Source: JBKQWK01 sp052139595
Lineage (GTDB): Bacteria > Actinomycetota > Thermoleophilia > UBA2241
Assembly: GCA_052139595.1 (NCBI GenBank)
Contig: JBKQWK010000263.1
Coordinates: forward strand, 1 to 10,245
Reading direction: 5' to 3'
DNA: 10,245 nt
Positions 1 to 5,785 of this stretch are shown piece by piece. The notes below the pieces were generated by a model. It did not search any database and was not told the origin of the DNA. It saw only the letters and a program-made list of their open reading frames with translations. How positions within the stretch are numbered: position 1 is the first letter of the stretch; each line of letters starts with the position of its first letter. The translations under genes and the position numbers were made by a program.

Positions 1-165
1 ATCCTCGTGCCCAACATGACAGCCGGTGGCATCATCGTTGCTGACAACGCTATCAACCAAGAAGCCGCCCTCCGCCCTCTGCTGGAGCGTGCCTTGGCCG
101 ACGAGCGGGTGGACGCTATGGTTGTGCCGATCGGCAACGGCGAATTCGTCTGCAGAAAGCGGTAG
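1..165 (+). CDS. SAM-dependent O-methyltransferase, C-terminal fragment (5' end outside window)
   Basis: The reading frame is open from base 1 and ends at a TAG at 163-165, leaving 54 visible residues. The segment GGIIVADNA, followed about 20 residues later by ADERVDAMVVPIGNGEF and a basic CRKR end, matches the last part of class I methyltransferases of the caffeoyl-CoA / methyltransferase_3 type. In that family a GG.hhhhDN strand is followed by a helix and a closing hairpin carrying 'lPhGDG'. The SAM-binding glycine loop lies outside the window, so the substrate cannot be judged. The next gene starts 37 bases downstream on the same strand, so the two may be co-transcribed. The family call rests on this short tail only. 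Confidence 0.6.
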   Translation: MLVPNMTAGGIIVADNAINQEAALRPLLERALADERVDAMVVPIGNGEFVCRKR

Positions 166-202
166 TCAGTGTGAGCGTCGAGGCTGAGGAGGGAGTGCGG
201 CG

Positions 203-856
203 GTGCGTTTTGAGGGCGTGATCTTTGATCTCGACGGCACGCTTGCCGACACCCATGAGGATCTGGCCGACGCCCTCAACCGGACCTTGCAGTATGAAGG
301 GCTGCCCACGCACGACTACGCCGCCGTCAAATGCATGGTCGGCAACGGTATGCGGCAGCTGGTTGTCCAGGCGCTGCCGGCGCGGCGACGCGGCGACGAC
401 TTCGTCGTCGCCTGTTTCGCCCGCTTCAGCGCCGATTACGCCGCGCACTGCCTGGTCAAGACACACCTCTACGACGGCGTCGAGACACTCATCAGCGCCC
501 TGCACGGCGGCGGCGTCAAGCTGGCCATCTGTTCCAATAAGGATGACCAGCTGACGCAGCTCGTCGTCGCTGCCCTGCTCGGCGCGAGTCGCTTCACGGC
601 GATCGAGGGAGCCCGCCCGGGCATGCCGTTGAAGCCTGACCCGACATGCCCTCTGCTCATCAGCCAGCGGCTGGGGCTGTTGCCGGGCGAAATCGTCTAC
701 GTCGGCGACTCGCGCATCGATATGCTCACGGCCGCGGCGGCGGGCATGGCTGCCGTTGGCGTGTCGTGGGGCTTCGGGGCGAGAGACGACCTCATCGCCG
801 CCGGAGCGCGTACCGTGCTCGACCATCCCCTCCAGCTCCTCGATCTGCGCCTCTGA
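203..856 (+). CDS. HAD-superfamily phosphatase, phosphoglycolate phosphatase-like
   Basis: A 217-residue haloacid-dehalogenase hydrolase of the usual length for the Gph/PGMB subfamily. All four HAD motifs are visible. Motif I is DLDGT, with nucleophile D9 and acid D11. Motif II is AICSNK, with S111. Motif III is the lysine of LKPDP, K144. Motif IV is YVGDSRIDM, with the magnesium-binding aspartates D169 and D173. An alpha-helical cap of about residues 16-90 lies between motifs I and II, as in C1-cap enzymes. By family it removes phosphate from a small phosphorylated metabolite in the cytoplasm. Phosphoglycolate is the commonest assignment, but other sugar phosphates are equally possible from sequence. 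The start is GTG at 203, chosen because a purine-rich GAGGAGGGAG (186-195) sits just upstream and the first residues run straight into motif I. It may form a short operon with the methyltransferase before it. Confidence 0.85.
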   Translation: MRFEGVIFDLDGTLADTHEDLADALNRTLQYEGLPTHDYAAVKCMVGNGMRQLVVQALPARRRGDDFVVACFARFSADYAAHCLVKTHLYDGVETLISALHGGGVKLAICSNKDDQLTQLVVAALLGASRFTAIEGARPGMPLKPDPTCPLLISQRLGLLPGEIVYVGDSRIDMLTAAAAGMAAVGVSWGFGARDDLIAAGARTVLDHPLQLLDLRL

Positions 857-1134
857 GTCCGGCGGCGGCGGCGGCGGACCGGCCGCTCCGCACCCGCTGC
901 TCTCCGTCGGCGGCCGCAGCGTCAGTAGCCGACGGCCACGGACTCGCCCGTGTACCGGCGATTGACTTGCCGGCAACCCCTTGTGCATAGTTCACGGATA
1001 ATGTTGCGCCCCGATGCCGCGGAGGTGATGAAGGCTGGTTGTGCCACTGCGTAGTTATCCGCTCGTTGCTGCCGTACGCGTAGAGACGCTCACGGCGGTG
1101 TCCCCGTTCTCCACTTGGGAAGGCTGACAAACGA
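857..1134. other. Intergenic region between HAD phosphatase and permease (278 bp)
   Basis: No convincing coding frame is present. The first 80 bases are GGC-repeat-rich, directly after the phosphatase stop. The second half is less GC-rich and probably holds the permease promoter and leader. I see no strong inverted repeat with a T-tract, no riboswitch consensus and no tRNA. Confidence 0.5.
962..991 (+). promoter_or_regulatory. Weak sigma70-like promoter candidate for the permease
   Basis: TTGACT (962-967) resembles a -35 box at five of six positions. It is followed after 18 bases by CATAGT (986-991), which matches four of six -10 positions. It would give a leader of about 135 bases before the permease ATG. 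In a GC-rich genome such matches also occur by chance, so this is a candidate only. Confidence 0.22.
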
Positions 1135-2631
1135 ATGAGTGACACACAACAATCTCCCACACTAGCGCGCGATGCGGTTGGTCTGTGGGCCGTACTCTTT
1201 CAATCGATCACCTCGATGGCACCGGGGGCGGCGATTGCGGCATCGATTCCGCTTGGTGCGGCGTTCGCCGGCGGCGCCTTGCCGCTGTCGGTTGCCCTCG
1301 CCTTTGTCGGTATTCTGTTTACCGCCTGGAGTATTGGTCAACTGGCCAAACACATTCCCGCGGCAGGCTCGGTGGCGACCTATAGCGCCGTTGGTCTGAG
1401 TCCGTCGATCGGTTTTCTCGTCGGTTGGGTCTATGCTGCCGTCGAGGTTCTCATCCTGCCGTTGGTGATGCTGCAACTCGGCTACACCATCGCCGGTGAG
1501 TGGCACTCCGAAAGCGCGTCGTTTCCGGTCGGGTCGTGGTGGATCTTTACGGTGGTTGGCACGCTGCTGGTTTGTGCGCTTGTGTATCGTGGTGTGCGCA
1601 CGTCGACCGGGACCGGCGTCTGGCTTGGCTTTATCGAGATTACGGTTTTCGTCGCCCTGGCAGTGGCCTTGATTATCAAGGCCGGCAATCACAATACGGT
1701 GCAGGTTTTCAGCACCTCATTTGCCAACGTCAAGGGTTTCGGCGGTTTTTCTGGGGTGTTTGCCGGTGCGGTCGGCGCACTGCTCGCCTTCTCCGGTTTT
1801 GAAGCCGCGGCACCGCTGGCCGAAGAGACCAAGAATCCGCGTCGCAACATTCCCCTGGCGATCATGCTGGCCACGGTCGGCATTGGGGCACTCTACATCT
1901 TTACAACCTATGCGGCCGTTGTCGCCTTTGGGCCAAAGAAGTTCGGCGGTTTTGCTTCCTATGCCAACGGCGTGCCGTGGGATGGCTTGGCACGTACCGT
2001 GTCGGGCGTCTTCTGGCTGCTGGTACTGATCGCCATCATCAACTCCACTCTCGCCAATGCGAACTCCGGCGCCAACGTGTTTACGCGCACAGGCTACGCC
2101 TTCGGTCGCATCGGTGTTTTCCCACGTGCTCTGGCTGATCTACACCCCAAGTTCCGCTCACCGCGGGTTGGCATTCTCGTCGAGCTGGTTCTTGGCCTTG
2201 CAGCGGCACTCGGTCTCGGGCTGAAATACTCACCGCAAACGGCCTTCGGCATCCTCGGCACGGGGATAGTCGTTCTCATCGTGCCGGTCTACATGATCGC
2301 CAACCTGTCCTGCATTGGCCTCTTTGCTCGCCATCACAAGGACGAACAACATTGGCTGCTGCATGTTGTCATGCCAATCATCGGCTTTGGCTTTCTGGTG
2401 CCGGGTTTCTTTAGTGCTGCCGGCATCACCGGCGTGCCCGGCATGTCATTCATTGCCGCGCTGACCTCACCGTACTCGTACGCCGCCTGGTTCGTGGCTG
2501 CCTGGGTCATCATCGGCATCGTCATGCTCTTCGTCTTGCGGGCCAAGAATCCGACGGCGATTGCGGCGGTTGCCCACGTGCACTTTGAAGATGAGGATAA
2601 CCTCGAGTCCGTGGTCGCTCCCGAGCTTTGA
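1135..2631 (+). CDS. APC-superfamily amino-acid permease
   Basis: A 498-residue, strongly hydrophobic protein of normal length for the amino acid-polyamine-organocation family, with about 12 predicted membrane helices. The first helix region (about residues 18-47) carries SITSMAPGAAIAAS, the unwound glycine-rich substrate-binding helix typical of the family. FSGFEAAAPLAEETKNP (219-235), followed by RRNIPLAI, is the hallmark of the helix 6 / loop 6-7 region. The N-terminus (1-15) and the acidic C-terminus (FEDEDNLES, 484-492) are probably cytoplasmic. By family it imports an amino acid or amine, usually by proton or sodium symport. The substrate cannot be read from sequence. The ATG at 1135 is supported by GGGAAGG at 1117-1123. 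Codons use more T at third positions than the - strand operon. An amidase-family gene follows 85 bases downstream on the same strand, so the pair could handle uptake and breakdown of a nitrogen compound. Confidence 0.88.
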   Translation: MSDTQQSPTLARDAVGLWAVLFQSITSMAPGAAIAASIPLGAAFAGGALPLSVALAFVGILFTAWSIGQLAKHIPAAGSVATYSAVGLSPSIGFLVGWVYAAVEVLILPLVMLQLGYTIAGEWHSESASFPVGSWWIFTVVGTLLVCALVYRGVRTSTGTGVWLGFIEITVFVALAVALIIKAGNHNTVQVFSTSFANVKGFGGFSGVFAGAVGALLAFSGFEAAAPLAEETKNPRRNIPLAIMLATVGIGALYIFTTYAAVVAFGPKKFGGFASYANGVPWDGLARTVSGVFWLLVLIAIINSTLANANSGANVFTRTGYAFGRIGVFPRALADLHPKFRSPRVGILVELVLGLAAALGLGLKYSPQTAFGILGTGIVVLIVPVYMIANLSCIGLFARHHKDEQHWLLHVVMPIIGFGFLVPGFFSAAGITGVPGMSFIAALTSPYSYAAWFVAAWVIIGIVMLFVLRAKNPTAIAAVAHVHFEDEDNLESVVAPEL

Positions 2632-2653
2632 GTAGCGTACCGACGAGTGTGCC

Positions 2654-2671
2654 GGCGAACACGACTTCGCC
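2654..2671 (+). other. Short hairpin in the permease-amidase gap
   Basis: GGCGAA (2654-2659) and TTCGCC (2666-2671) form a perfect 6-bp stem with a 6-base CACGAC loop in the 85-base gap between the permease stop and the next gene. No T-run follows directly, so it is not a clear terminator. It could be an mRNA-processing or attenuation structure, or chance in GC-rich DNA. The rest of the gap holds only the ribosome binding site of the next gene. Confidence 0.25.
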
Positions 2672-2716
2672 CGTTCTTGGCGGTTGCTCACGCACCGCTG
2701 CTAGAGGAGGTTTCTC

Positions 2717-3622
2717 ATGGATGAAGCAACGATCACGAAAGATCTCAGCGTTCTCAGCCTGTCGCGTAGCGCTGCGCCTGTAGCCCACCTTGCTCCGGGG
2801 GCGACCATTCACCTTGAAACGGCGGATTGCTTTGCCGACCAAATCCAGGGACCGAGCGACGTCGCCCGGGGTCTCGACTGGGACACGGTCAACCCGGCGA
2901 CCGGGCCGGTCTATGTTGATGGCGCCGAAGTAGGCGATGTCCTTGCCGTGCATATCGAACGCCTCGTTGTTGCCGATCACGGCGTCATGTGCACCGGTGG
3001 TGACTGGGGCGTGCTCGGCGACCGCATCGACGAGCTGACATGGCGGTTTCTGAAGATCGCCGATGGTCAGGCGCACTGGGACGATGGCCCCAGCTTTGCG
3101 ATCAAGCCGATGATCGGCGTCATCGGCGTGGCGCCGGCCGGCGCTGACGTACCGTGCGGTACGCCGGGGTCGCACGGCGGCAACATGGACACGCGGCTGA
3201 TCGGCGAAGGGGCCACCATCTACCTGCCGGTGGCGGTCCCCGGGGCGTTGCTGGCTGCCGGCGACCTGCATGCCGCCATGGGCGACGGCGAGGTGGCCGT
3301 GACCGGCGTCGAGGTGGCCGGCACGGTCACTCTGCAGGTGAGCCTGCGCCGCGACCTGAAGCTCAGTGACCCCTTGCTTGAGAATGACGAGCTGGTCGCC
3401 ACCATCGCCTCGGCTGAGACTCTGGACGAGGCGGCGAAGATGGCGACGGTCGCCATGGCCGACCTGCTGCATGACCGTCTCGGCCTTGATCTGGCCGACG
3501 CCGTTATGCTCATGAGTGCTGTTGGCCATGTGCGCATTTCGCAGATGGTTGACCCGCTGCGTACGGTGCGTTTCGAGATGCCGAAGGCGACGTATGAGCC
3601 TCGGTACGGTCGGCTGATCTGA
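2717..3622 (+). CDS. Acetamidase/formamidase-family amidohydrolase
   Basis: A 301-residue protein of the FmdA/AmdA family, whose members hydrolyse short amides such as formamide or acetamide to the acid plus ammonia in the cytoplasm. Family signatures run in order: NPATGPVYVDGAEVGDVLAV (59-78), the PMIGVIGVAP strand (131-140), GSHGGNMDTR (151-160), and GDLHAAMGDGEVAVTGVEV (182-200). The last two are the conserved metal and active-site segments of the family. The length is about that of the short bacterial members (about 300 residues), not the longer formamidases of about 400 residues. The start is fixed by an excellent AGAGGAGG at 2703-2710, six bases before the ATG. It follows an APC permease by 85 bases, suggesting joint use of a nitrogen source. 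The true substrate is unknown; many family members are annotated without biochemical proof. Confidence 0.88.
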   Translation: MDEATITKDLSVLSLSRSAAPVAHLAPGATIHLETADCFADQIQGPSDVARGLDWDTVNPATGPVYVDGAEVGDVLAVHIERLVVADHGVMCTGGDWGVLGDRIDELTWRFLKIADGQAHWDDGPSFAIKPMIGVIGVAPAGADVPCGTPGSHGGNMDTRLIGEGATIYLPVAVPGALLAAGDLHAAMGDGEVAVTGVEVAGTVTLQVSLRRDLKLSDPLLENDELVATIASAETLDEAAKMATVAMADLLHDRLGLDLADAVMLMSAVGHVRISQMVDPLRTVRFEMPKATYEPRYGRLI

Positions 3623-3692
3623 GCGGACGGAGGGGCGCGGACGAGAGCGAGCGGACGAGCGCGGGTGAGCGAGTGCGGCCGGGCGGACGAGC
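3623..3692 (+). repeat. Purine-rich GCGGACG(AGC) short repeats upstream of the TsaA gene
   Basis: The gap after the amidase stop contains four copies of GCGGACG, starting at 3623, 3637, 3651 and 3683. The first three are exactly 14 bases apart, and the last two extend to GCGGACGAGC. The spacing between copies three and four is 32. GAGCGAG-like fragments fill the intervals, giving a G/A-rich leader without T. A degenerate slippage repeat is the simplest explanation. A protein-binding role is not shown. Confidence 0.45.
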
Positions 3693-3702
3693 AGGAGGCG
3701 AC

Positions 3703-4125
3703 GTGACTGAGACCGATTCGTATGCTTTCGACCCAATTGGGGTCGTGCGTTCGCCTCTTCGTCGTCGCGAAGACTGCCCGAGCCAGGGCTACGAAGGTGC
3801 ACCCGACGCCTGGCTGCTCATCGCTGAGCGCTTCATCGAGGCCCTGGATGGGATTGTTCCGGGCCACGAACTGGTGGTCTTGACCTGGCTGCACGAGGCT
3901 CAGCGCGACACGCTGAAGACTCATCCGCGTGGCAATGAGTGCAACCCTCTGCGCGGGGTGTTCGCAACACGCTCTCCCAACAGGCCAAATCCGATCGGCT
4001 TGCATCGGGTAACCGTCCTTGATCTGGACGGCCACGGCGGCATCCACGTGCGCCCGCTGGAGGCTCTGGATGGCACACCGATCATCGATATCAAACCGGT
4101 GCTGGACGACCAACGCGGGCAGTAA
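3703..4125 (+). CDS. trmO: TsaA/TrmO-domain protein, probable SAM-dependent tRNA (t6A37) N6-methyltransferase
   Basis: A 140-residue protein consisting of a single TsaA (VirR/MJ1583) beta-barrel domain. Signatures are FDPIGVVRSPL (9-19), the central GVFATRSPNRPNPIGL (85-100) and ALDGTPIIDIKPVLDD (121-136), which are the family's SAM-pocket and core segments. Enterobacterial TrmO methylates N6 of t6A at position 37 of tRNA-Thr and carries an extra C-terminal domain. This protein lacks that domain, so it belongs to the short form and its exact substrate is inferred. The GTG at 3703 is chosen because AGGAGG (3693-3698) lies just upstream and homologous residues begin shortly after. An in-frame GTG at 3673 would add ten residues encoded by the repeat-rich leader. 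It is the last gene of the + strand block, facing the thiamine-binding gene. Confidence 0.82.
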   Translation: MTETDSYAFDPIGVVRSPLRRREDCPSQGYEGAPDAWLLIAERFIEALDGIVPGHELVVLTWLHEAQRDTLKTHPRGNECNPLRGVFATRSPNRPNPIGLHRVTVLDLDGHGGIHVRPLEALDGTPIIDIKPVLDDQRGQ

Positions 4126-4193
4126 CTCGTCGCTGCGGAGCCGAGCGAGGCTCACGCCGGCGATGCTGGGACTGACGATCGCGCCGAGAGTTG

Positions 4194-4216
4194 GGCCGAC
4201 CGCTGTCCGTTCGGCC
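4194..4216. terminator. Possible bidirectional stem-loop between convergent genes
   Basis: GGCCGA (4194-4199) and TCGGCC (4211-4216) form a perfect 6-bp stem with an 11-base loop, in the 109-base gap between the two convergent stop codons. A smaller stem GAGCC/GGCTC lies at 4138-4153. Neither is followed by a T-run on either strand, so intrinsic termination is uncertain. The position is what makes it plausible. Confidence 0.28.
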
Positions 4217-4234
4217 GCTCACCCTGCCGGTCGT

Positions 4235-4543
4235 TCAGCCCTCTGTCGCCTTTTGAATGCCGGCCACCGTTTCGGCGCTCGGCAATCCGCTCGAAAGGGT
4301 GACAACCATTACGGTCGGACCATAGGAGCGGGCTGTGATGAAGGCGGCCCTGATGGCGGCGAAGATCGCCGTTTCGTCGCCGGTGGCGAAGGTACTCAAC
4401 TTGCCGACCGTCAGCGCGATGCCCTCGGCGGCGGCCGCCTGCACGGCCGCCTGCAGGGCGGGGCGCACGTGTGTCTGCCGCAAGGGATAGAGCGAGAACT
4501 GGAGAGCGACCTGTGCTTCGTCTGTCGTTTCGGCTGCGGACAT
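4235..4543 (-). CDS. YkoF-like / MTH1187-type thiamine-binding protein
   Basis: A 102-residue small cytoplasmic protein with the features of the thiamine-binding (YkoF / MTH1187) ferredoxin-like fold: QVALQFSLYPLRQ (11-23) as the first strand, a long Ala-rich helix (about 24-41), then GKLSTFATGDETAIFAAI (47-64) and a second helix leading to GPTVMVVTLSSG (75-86). In Bacillus YkoF a double version of this fold binds thiamine or its HMP moiety. Single-domain proteins of this size form dimers or tetramers in structural-genomics examples. There is no signal peptide, so it is not a periplasmic ABC binding protein. The ATG at 4543 is chosen because a perfect AGGAGG (plus-strand CCTCCT, 4550-4555) lies six bases upstream. 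The frame stays open further upstream to 4702, but that part looks non-coding and contains an inverted repeat. It lies 262 bases downstream of the TPP-dependent oxidoreductase beta subunit on the same strand, which fits a role in thiamine supply. Confidence 0.75.
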   Translation of the reverse strand: MSAAETTDEAQVALQFSLYPLRQTHVRPALQAAVQAAAAEGIALTVGKLSTFATGDETAIFAAIRAAFITARSYGPTVMVVTLSSGLPSAETVAGIQKATEG

Positions 4544-4587
4544 CGTCTGCCTCCTGGTGTGTCTGCCGGGTGCGAGTCGGTGAAACC

Positions 4588-4649
4588 GCGATACAGAAGC
4601 GCCTCGGCGTGAAGCGGCTTGGCCGAGCCCACTCTTCATTCTGTATCGC
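4588..4649 (-). promoter_or_regulatory. Long inverted repeat in the leader of the thiamine-binding gene
   Basis: GCGATACAGAA (4588-4598) is perfectly complementary to TTCTGTATCGC (4639-4649), an 11-bp stem enclosing 40 bases. Inside, CTCGGC (4603-4608) pairs with GCCGAG (4622-4627). A competing pairing, TGAAG with CTTCA plus GGCT with AGCC, uses part of the same bases. Read on the - strand, this structure ends about 45 bases before the ATG of the thiamine-binding gene, where an RNA regulatory leader would sit. I do not find the TPP-riboswitch core elements (the CUGAGA box and the conserved second-arm sequence) in it. It may be an uncharacterised structured leader, an operator for a dimeric repressor, or a transcription barrier after the upstream operon. 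Confidence 0.45.
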
Positions 4650-4757
4650 ACCGGGAACCCGGCTGCTTTCATTTGTAAGACTACCCGGATTGGCGTGATC
4701 ATCCGCCGCCGGTCAAGGCCGGCACAGCCGCGCTCAGGTCGCGCTCGGGCGGGCTAA

Positions 4758-4837
4758 GCTTGACCCGGGATCACTCGCGGCCGGCTCAGCCCGGCTGATC
4801 CTGGCTCAGGCTGGGCTTGACTCGGCCGTACTCGCGG
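4758..4837. repeat. Imperfect 57-bp-period direct repeat at the oxidoreductase beta-subunit 3' end
   Basis: Segments 4758-4780 and 4815-4837 match at 18 of 23 positions, beginning GCTTGAC and ending ACTCGCGG, at an offset of 57 bases (19 codons). The second copy lies in the last codons of the beta-subunit gene and the first lies beyond its stop. This suggests a local duplication in which the coding end was copied downstream or the gene was shortened by a stop in the distal copy. Surrounding GGCTCAG/GGCTGATC fragments are further degenerate copies. Confidence 0.4.
4788..4817 (-). terminator. Stem-loop spanning the stop codon of the oxidoreductase operon
   Basis: AGCCC (4788-4792) pairs with GGGCT (4813-4817). 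Inside it, CTGA (4795-4798) pairs with TCAG (4806-4809) around a 7-base loop, with one bulged base and one mismatch between the two stems. The structure includes the TGA (4808-4806) of the last gene of the operon. It could protect or terminate the message, but no U-run follows on the - strand, so it is not a classical intrinsic terminator. Confidence 0.28.
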
Positions 4838-5783
4838 GCTGATCTGCTGGGAACACGCGAGCCAGCACCTCGAGGTGTGCCCACTCACGTTTCACCTGCG
4901 CCCGCAGATCGTCCAGACTCGGCGCCACCGAGCGAAAGCGCCCTTGCCGACTCAGGTAGGCTTCGAGCGGCGTCCCGTCGGGGCGAGCGTTGACGCGGTA
5001 GCGCTCGCCGTCGAAGACCTCGTAGAGGGGGAAGAGGCCGCTGGCGACCGCGAGGCGGACCAGCTCTACGGTTTCTGCCGGCTGCGACTTCCAGCCGGCC
5101 GGGCAGGGTGACAACATGAGCAGAAAGCGAAAGCCCGACATGCTCAGAGCCCGGCGAATCTTGTCCAGGAAGTCGTCACGGTGGGCGAGCGAAAGCGTCG
5201 CTGCGTAGGGCACACGATGGGCGGCCATGATCGCCATGATGTCTTTCTTGGCCTCCACCTTGCCGCCGGGCGTAGTCGTCGTTGTGGCGCCGCGCGGGGT
5301 GGCGCCGCTGCGCTGGCCCCCCGTATTGCCGTAGATCTCGTTGTCGTAGCAGATGTAGAGAACATCCTCGTTGCGCTCGGCGGTGGCGGAGATCGTCGCC
5401 ATGCCGATGTCGTACGTACCGCCGTCGCCGGCCCAGCAGATCGTGGGGTCGGTCTCGTCGTTCATCTGGCGCACACGAGCGATGCCGGTCGCCACGGCGG
5501 CGGCGCTGGCGAAGGTGGTAGCGACGGTCGGCACGCCGTAGGCGCTGGTCGGGAACGATCCGGGCGTGACGATGGCGCAGCACGCCGGGATCACGAGCGT
5601 CGGCGTGGCCGCGCCCAGCGCCTCGTCGAGCCACTGCTGGCCCAGCGACATCCCGCAGCCGGGACAGTTGGTGTCGCCCGGGCGAAGGAGGTGCGAGCGC
5701 GGCGCCGTGTCCGCGTGCGGGCCATGCGCCGTGTCTGACTGCGTGCGCGGTGTTGTGTCTGGCCTTGGCAGTGAGGTGGCCAT
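4806..5783 (-). CDS. 2-oxoacid:acceptor oxidoreductase beta subunit (TPP- and [4Fe-4S]-binding)
   Basis: A 325-residue subunit that binds thiamine pyrophosphate and the proximal Fe-S cluster of a pyruvate:ferredoxin oxidoreductase-type enzyme. The TPP/Mg site is GDGGTYDIG (119-127) plus DNEIYGNTGGQRSGATPRG (147-165). The four expected [4Fe-4S] ligands are all present: C40 and C43 in NCPGCG, C68 in IPACCA (the same +25 spacing from the CxxC as in Desulfovibrio africanus PFOR, from memory), and C227 in SPCPAGW. The core length is normal for PorB/VorB-type subunits. The first 35 residues are an unusual D/T/A/P/H-rich extension with an 8-residue repeat (SDTAHGPHADTAP), likely disordered. A short Ser/Ala/Pro tail is also present. 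It starts 2 bases after the alpha-subunit stop (TGATCATG), so translation is probably coupled; no good ribosome binding site of its own is visible. Substrate specificity (pyruvate, branched-chain or aromatic 2-oxoacid) cannot be read with confidence. Confidence 0.9.
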   Translation of the reverse strand: MATSLPRPDTTPRTQSDTAHGPHADTAPRSHLLRPGDTNCPGCGMSLGQQWLDEALGAATPTLVIPACCAIVTPGSFPTSAYGVPTVATTFASAAAVATGIARVRQMNDETDPTICWAGDGGTYDIGMATISATAERNEDVLYICYDNEIYGNTGGQRSGATPRGATTTTTPGGKVEAKKDIMAIMAAHRVPYAATLSLAHRDDFLDKIRRALSMSGFRFLLMLSPCPAGWKSQPAETVELVRLAVASGLFPLYEVFDGERYRVNARPDGTPLEAYLSRQGRFRSVAPSLDDLRAQVKREWAHLEVLARVFPADQPASTAESSPA

Positions 5784-5785
5784 GA

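Noticed and set aside
862..880. GGC run after the HAD phosphatase as a terminator or repeat array
   Set aside because: It is a short simple-sequence GC run with no stable complementary arm and no T-tract.
116..988. 290-codon open frame on the - strand opposite the HAD phosphatase
   Set aside because: The + strand frame carries all four HAD motifs, while the antisense product is low-complexity with no family resemblance.
3673..3702. GTG start of the TsaA gene at 3673
   Set aside because: The added residues come from the repeat-rich leader. The GTG at 3703 has AGGAGG just before it, and TsaA proteins begin close to the FDPIGVVRSP segment.
2522..3802. 426-codon open frame on the - strand opposite the amidase
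   Set aside because: It covers the permease end, the amidase and the start of the TsaA gene in antisense. It is rich in Arg, Gln and His without any recognisable motif.
3220..4155. 311-codon open frame on the - strand opposite the amidase and TsaA genes
   Set aside because: It is antisense to two genes with strong family signatures and has no motif of its own.
4544..4702. 53-residue N-terminal extension of the thiamine-binding protein
   Set aside because: A perfect AGGAGG six bases before the ATG at 4543 fixes the start. The upstream translation is Arg-rich, unlike the family, and the DNA holds an inverted repeat.
4600..4702. tRNA-like GGTTC segment in the same leader
   Set aside because: No 7-base T-loop, anticodon arm or acceptor stem can be drawn around it. 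CCGGGTTCCCGG is only a small hairpin.
4544..4805. TPP riboswitch before the thiamine-binding gene
   Set aside because: I could not find the CUGAGA box or the conserved second-arm sequence on the - strand; only an unrelated inverted repeat is present.
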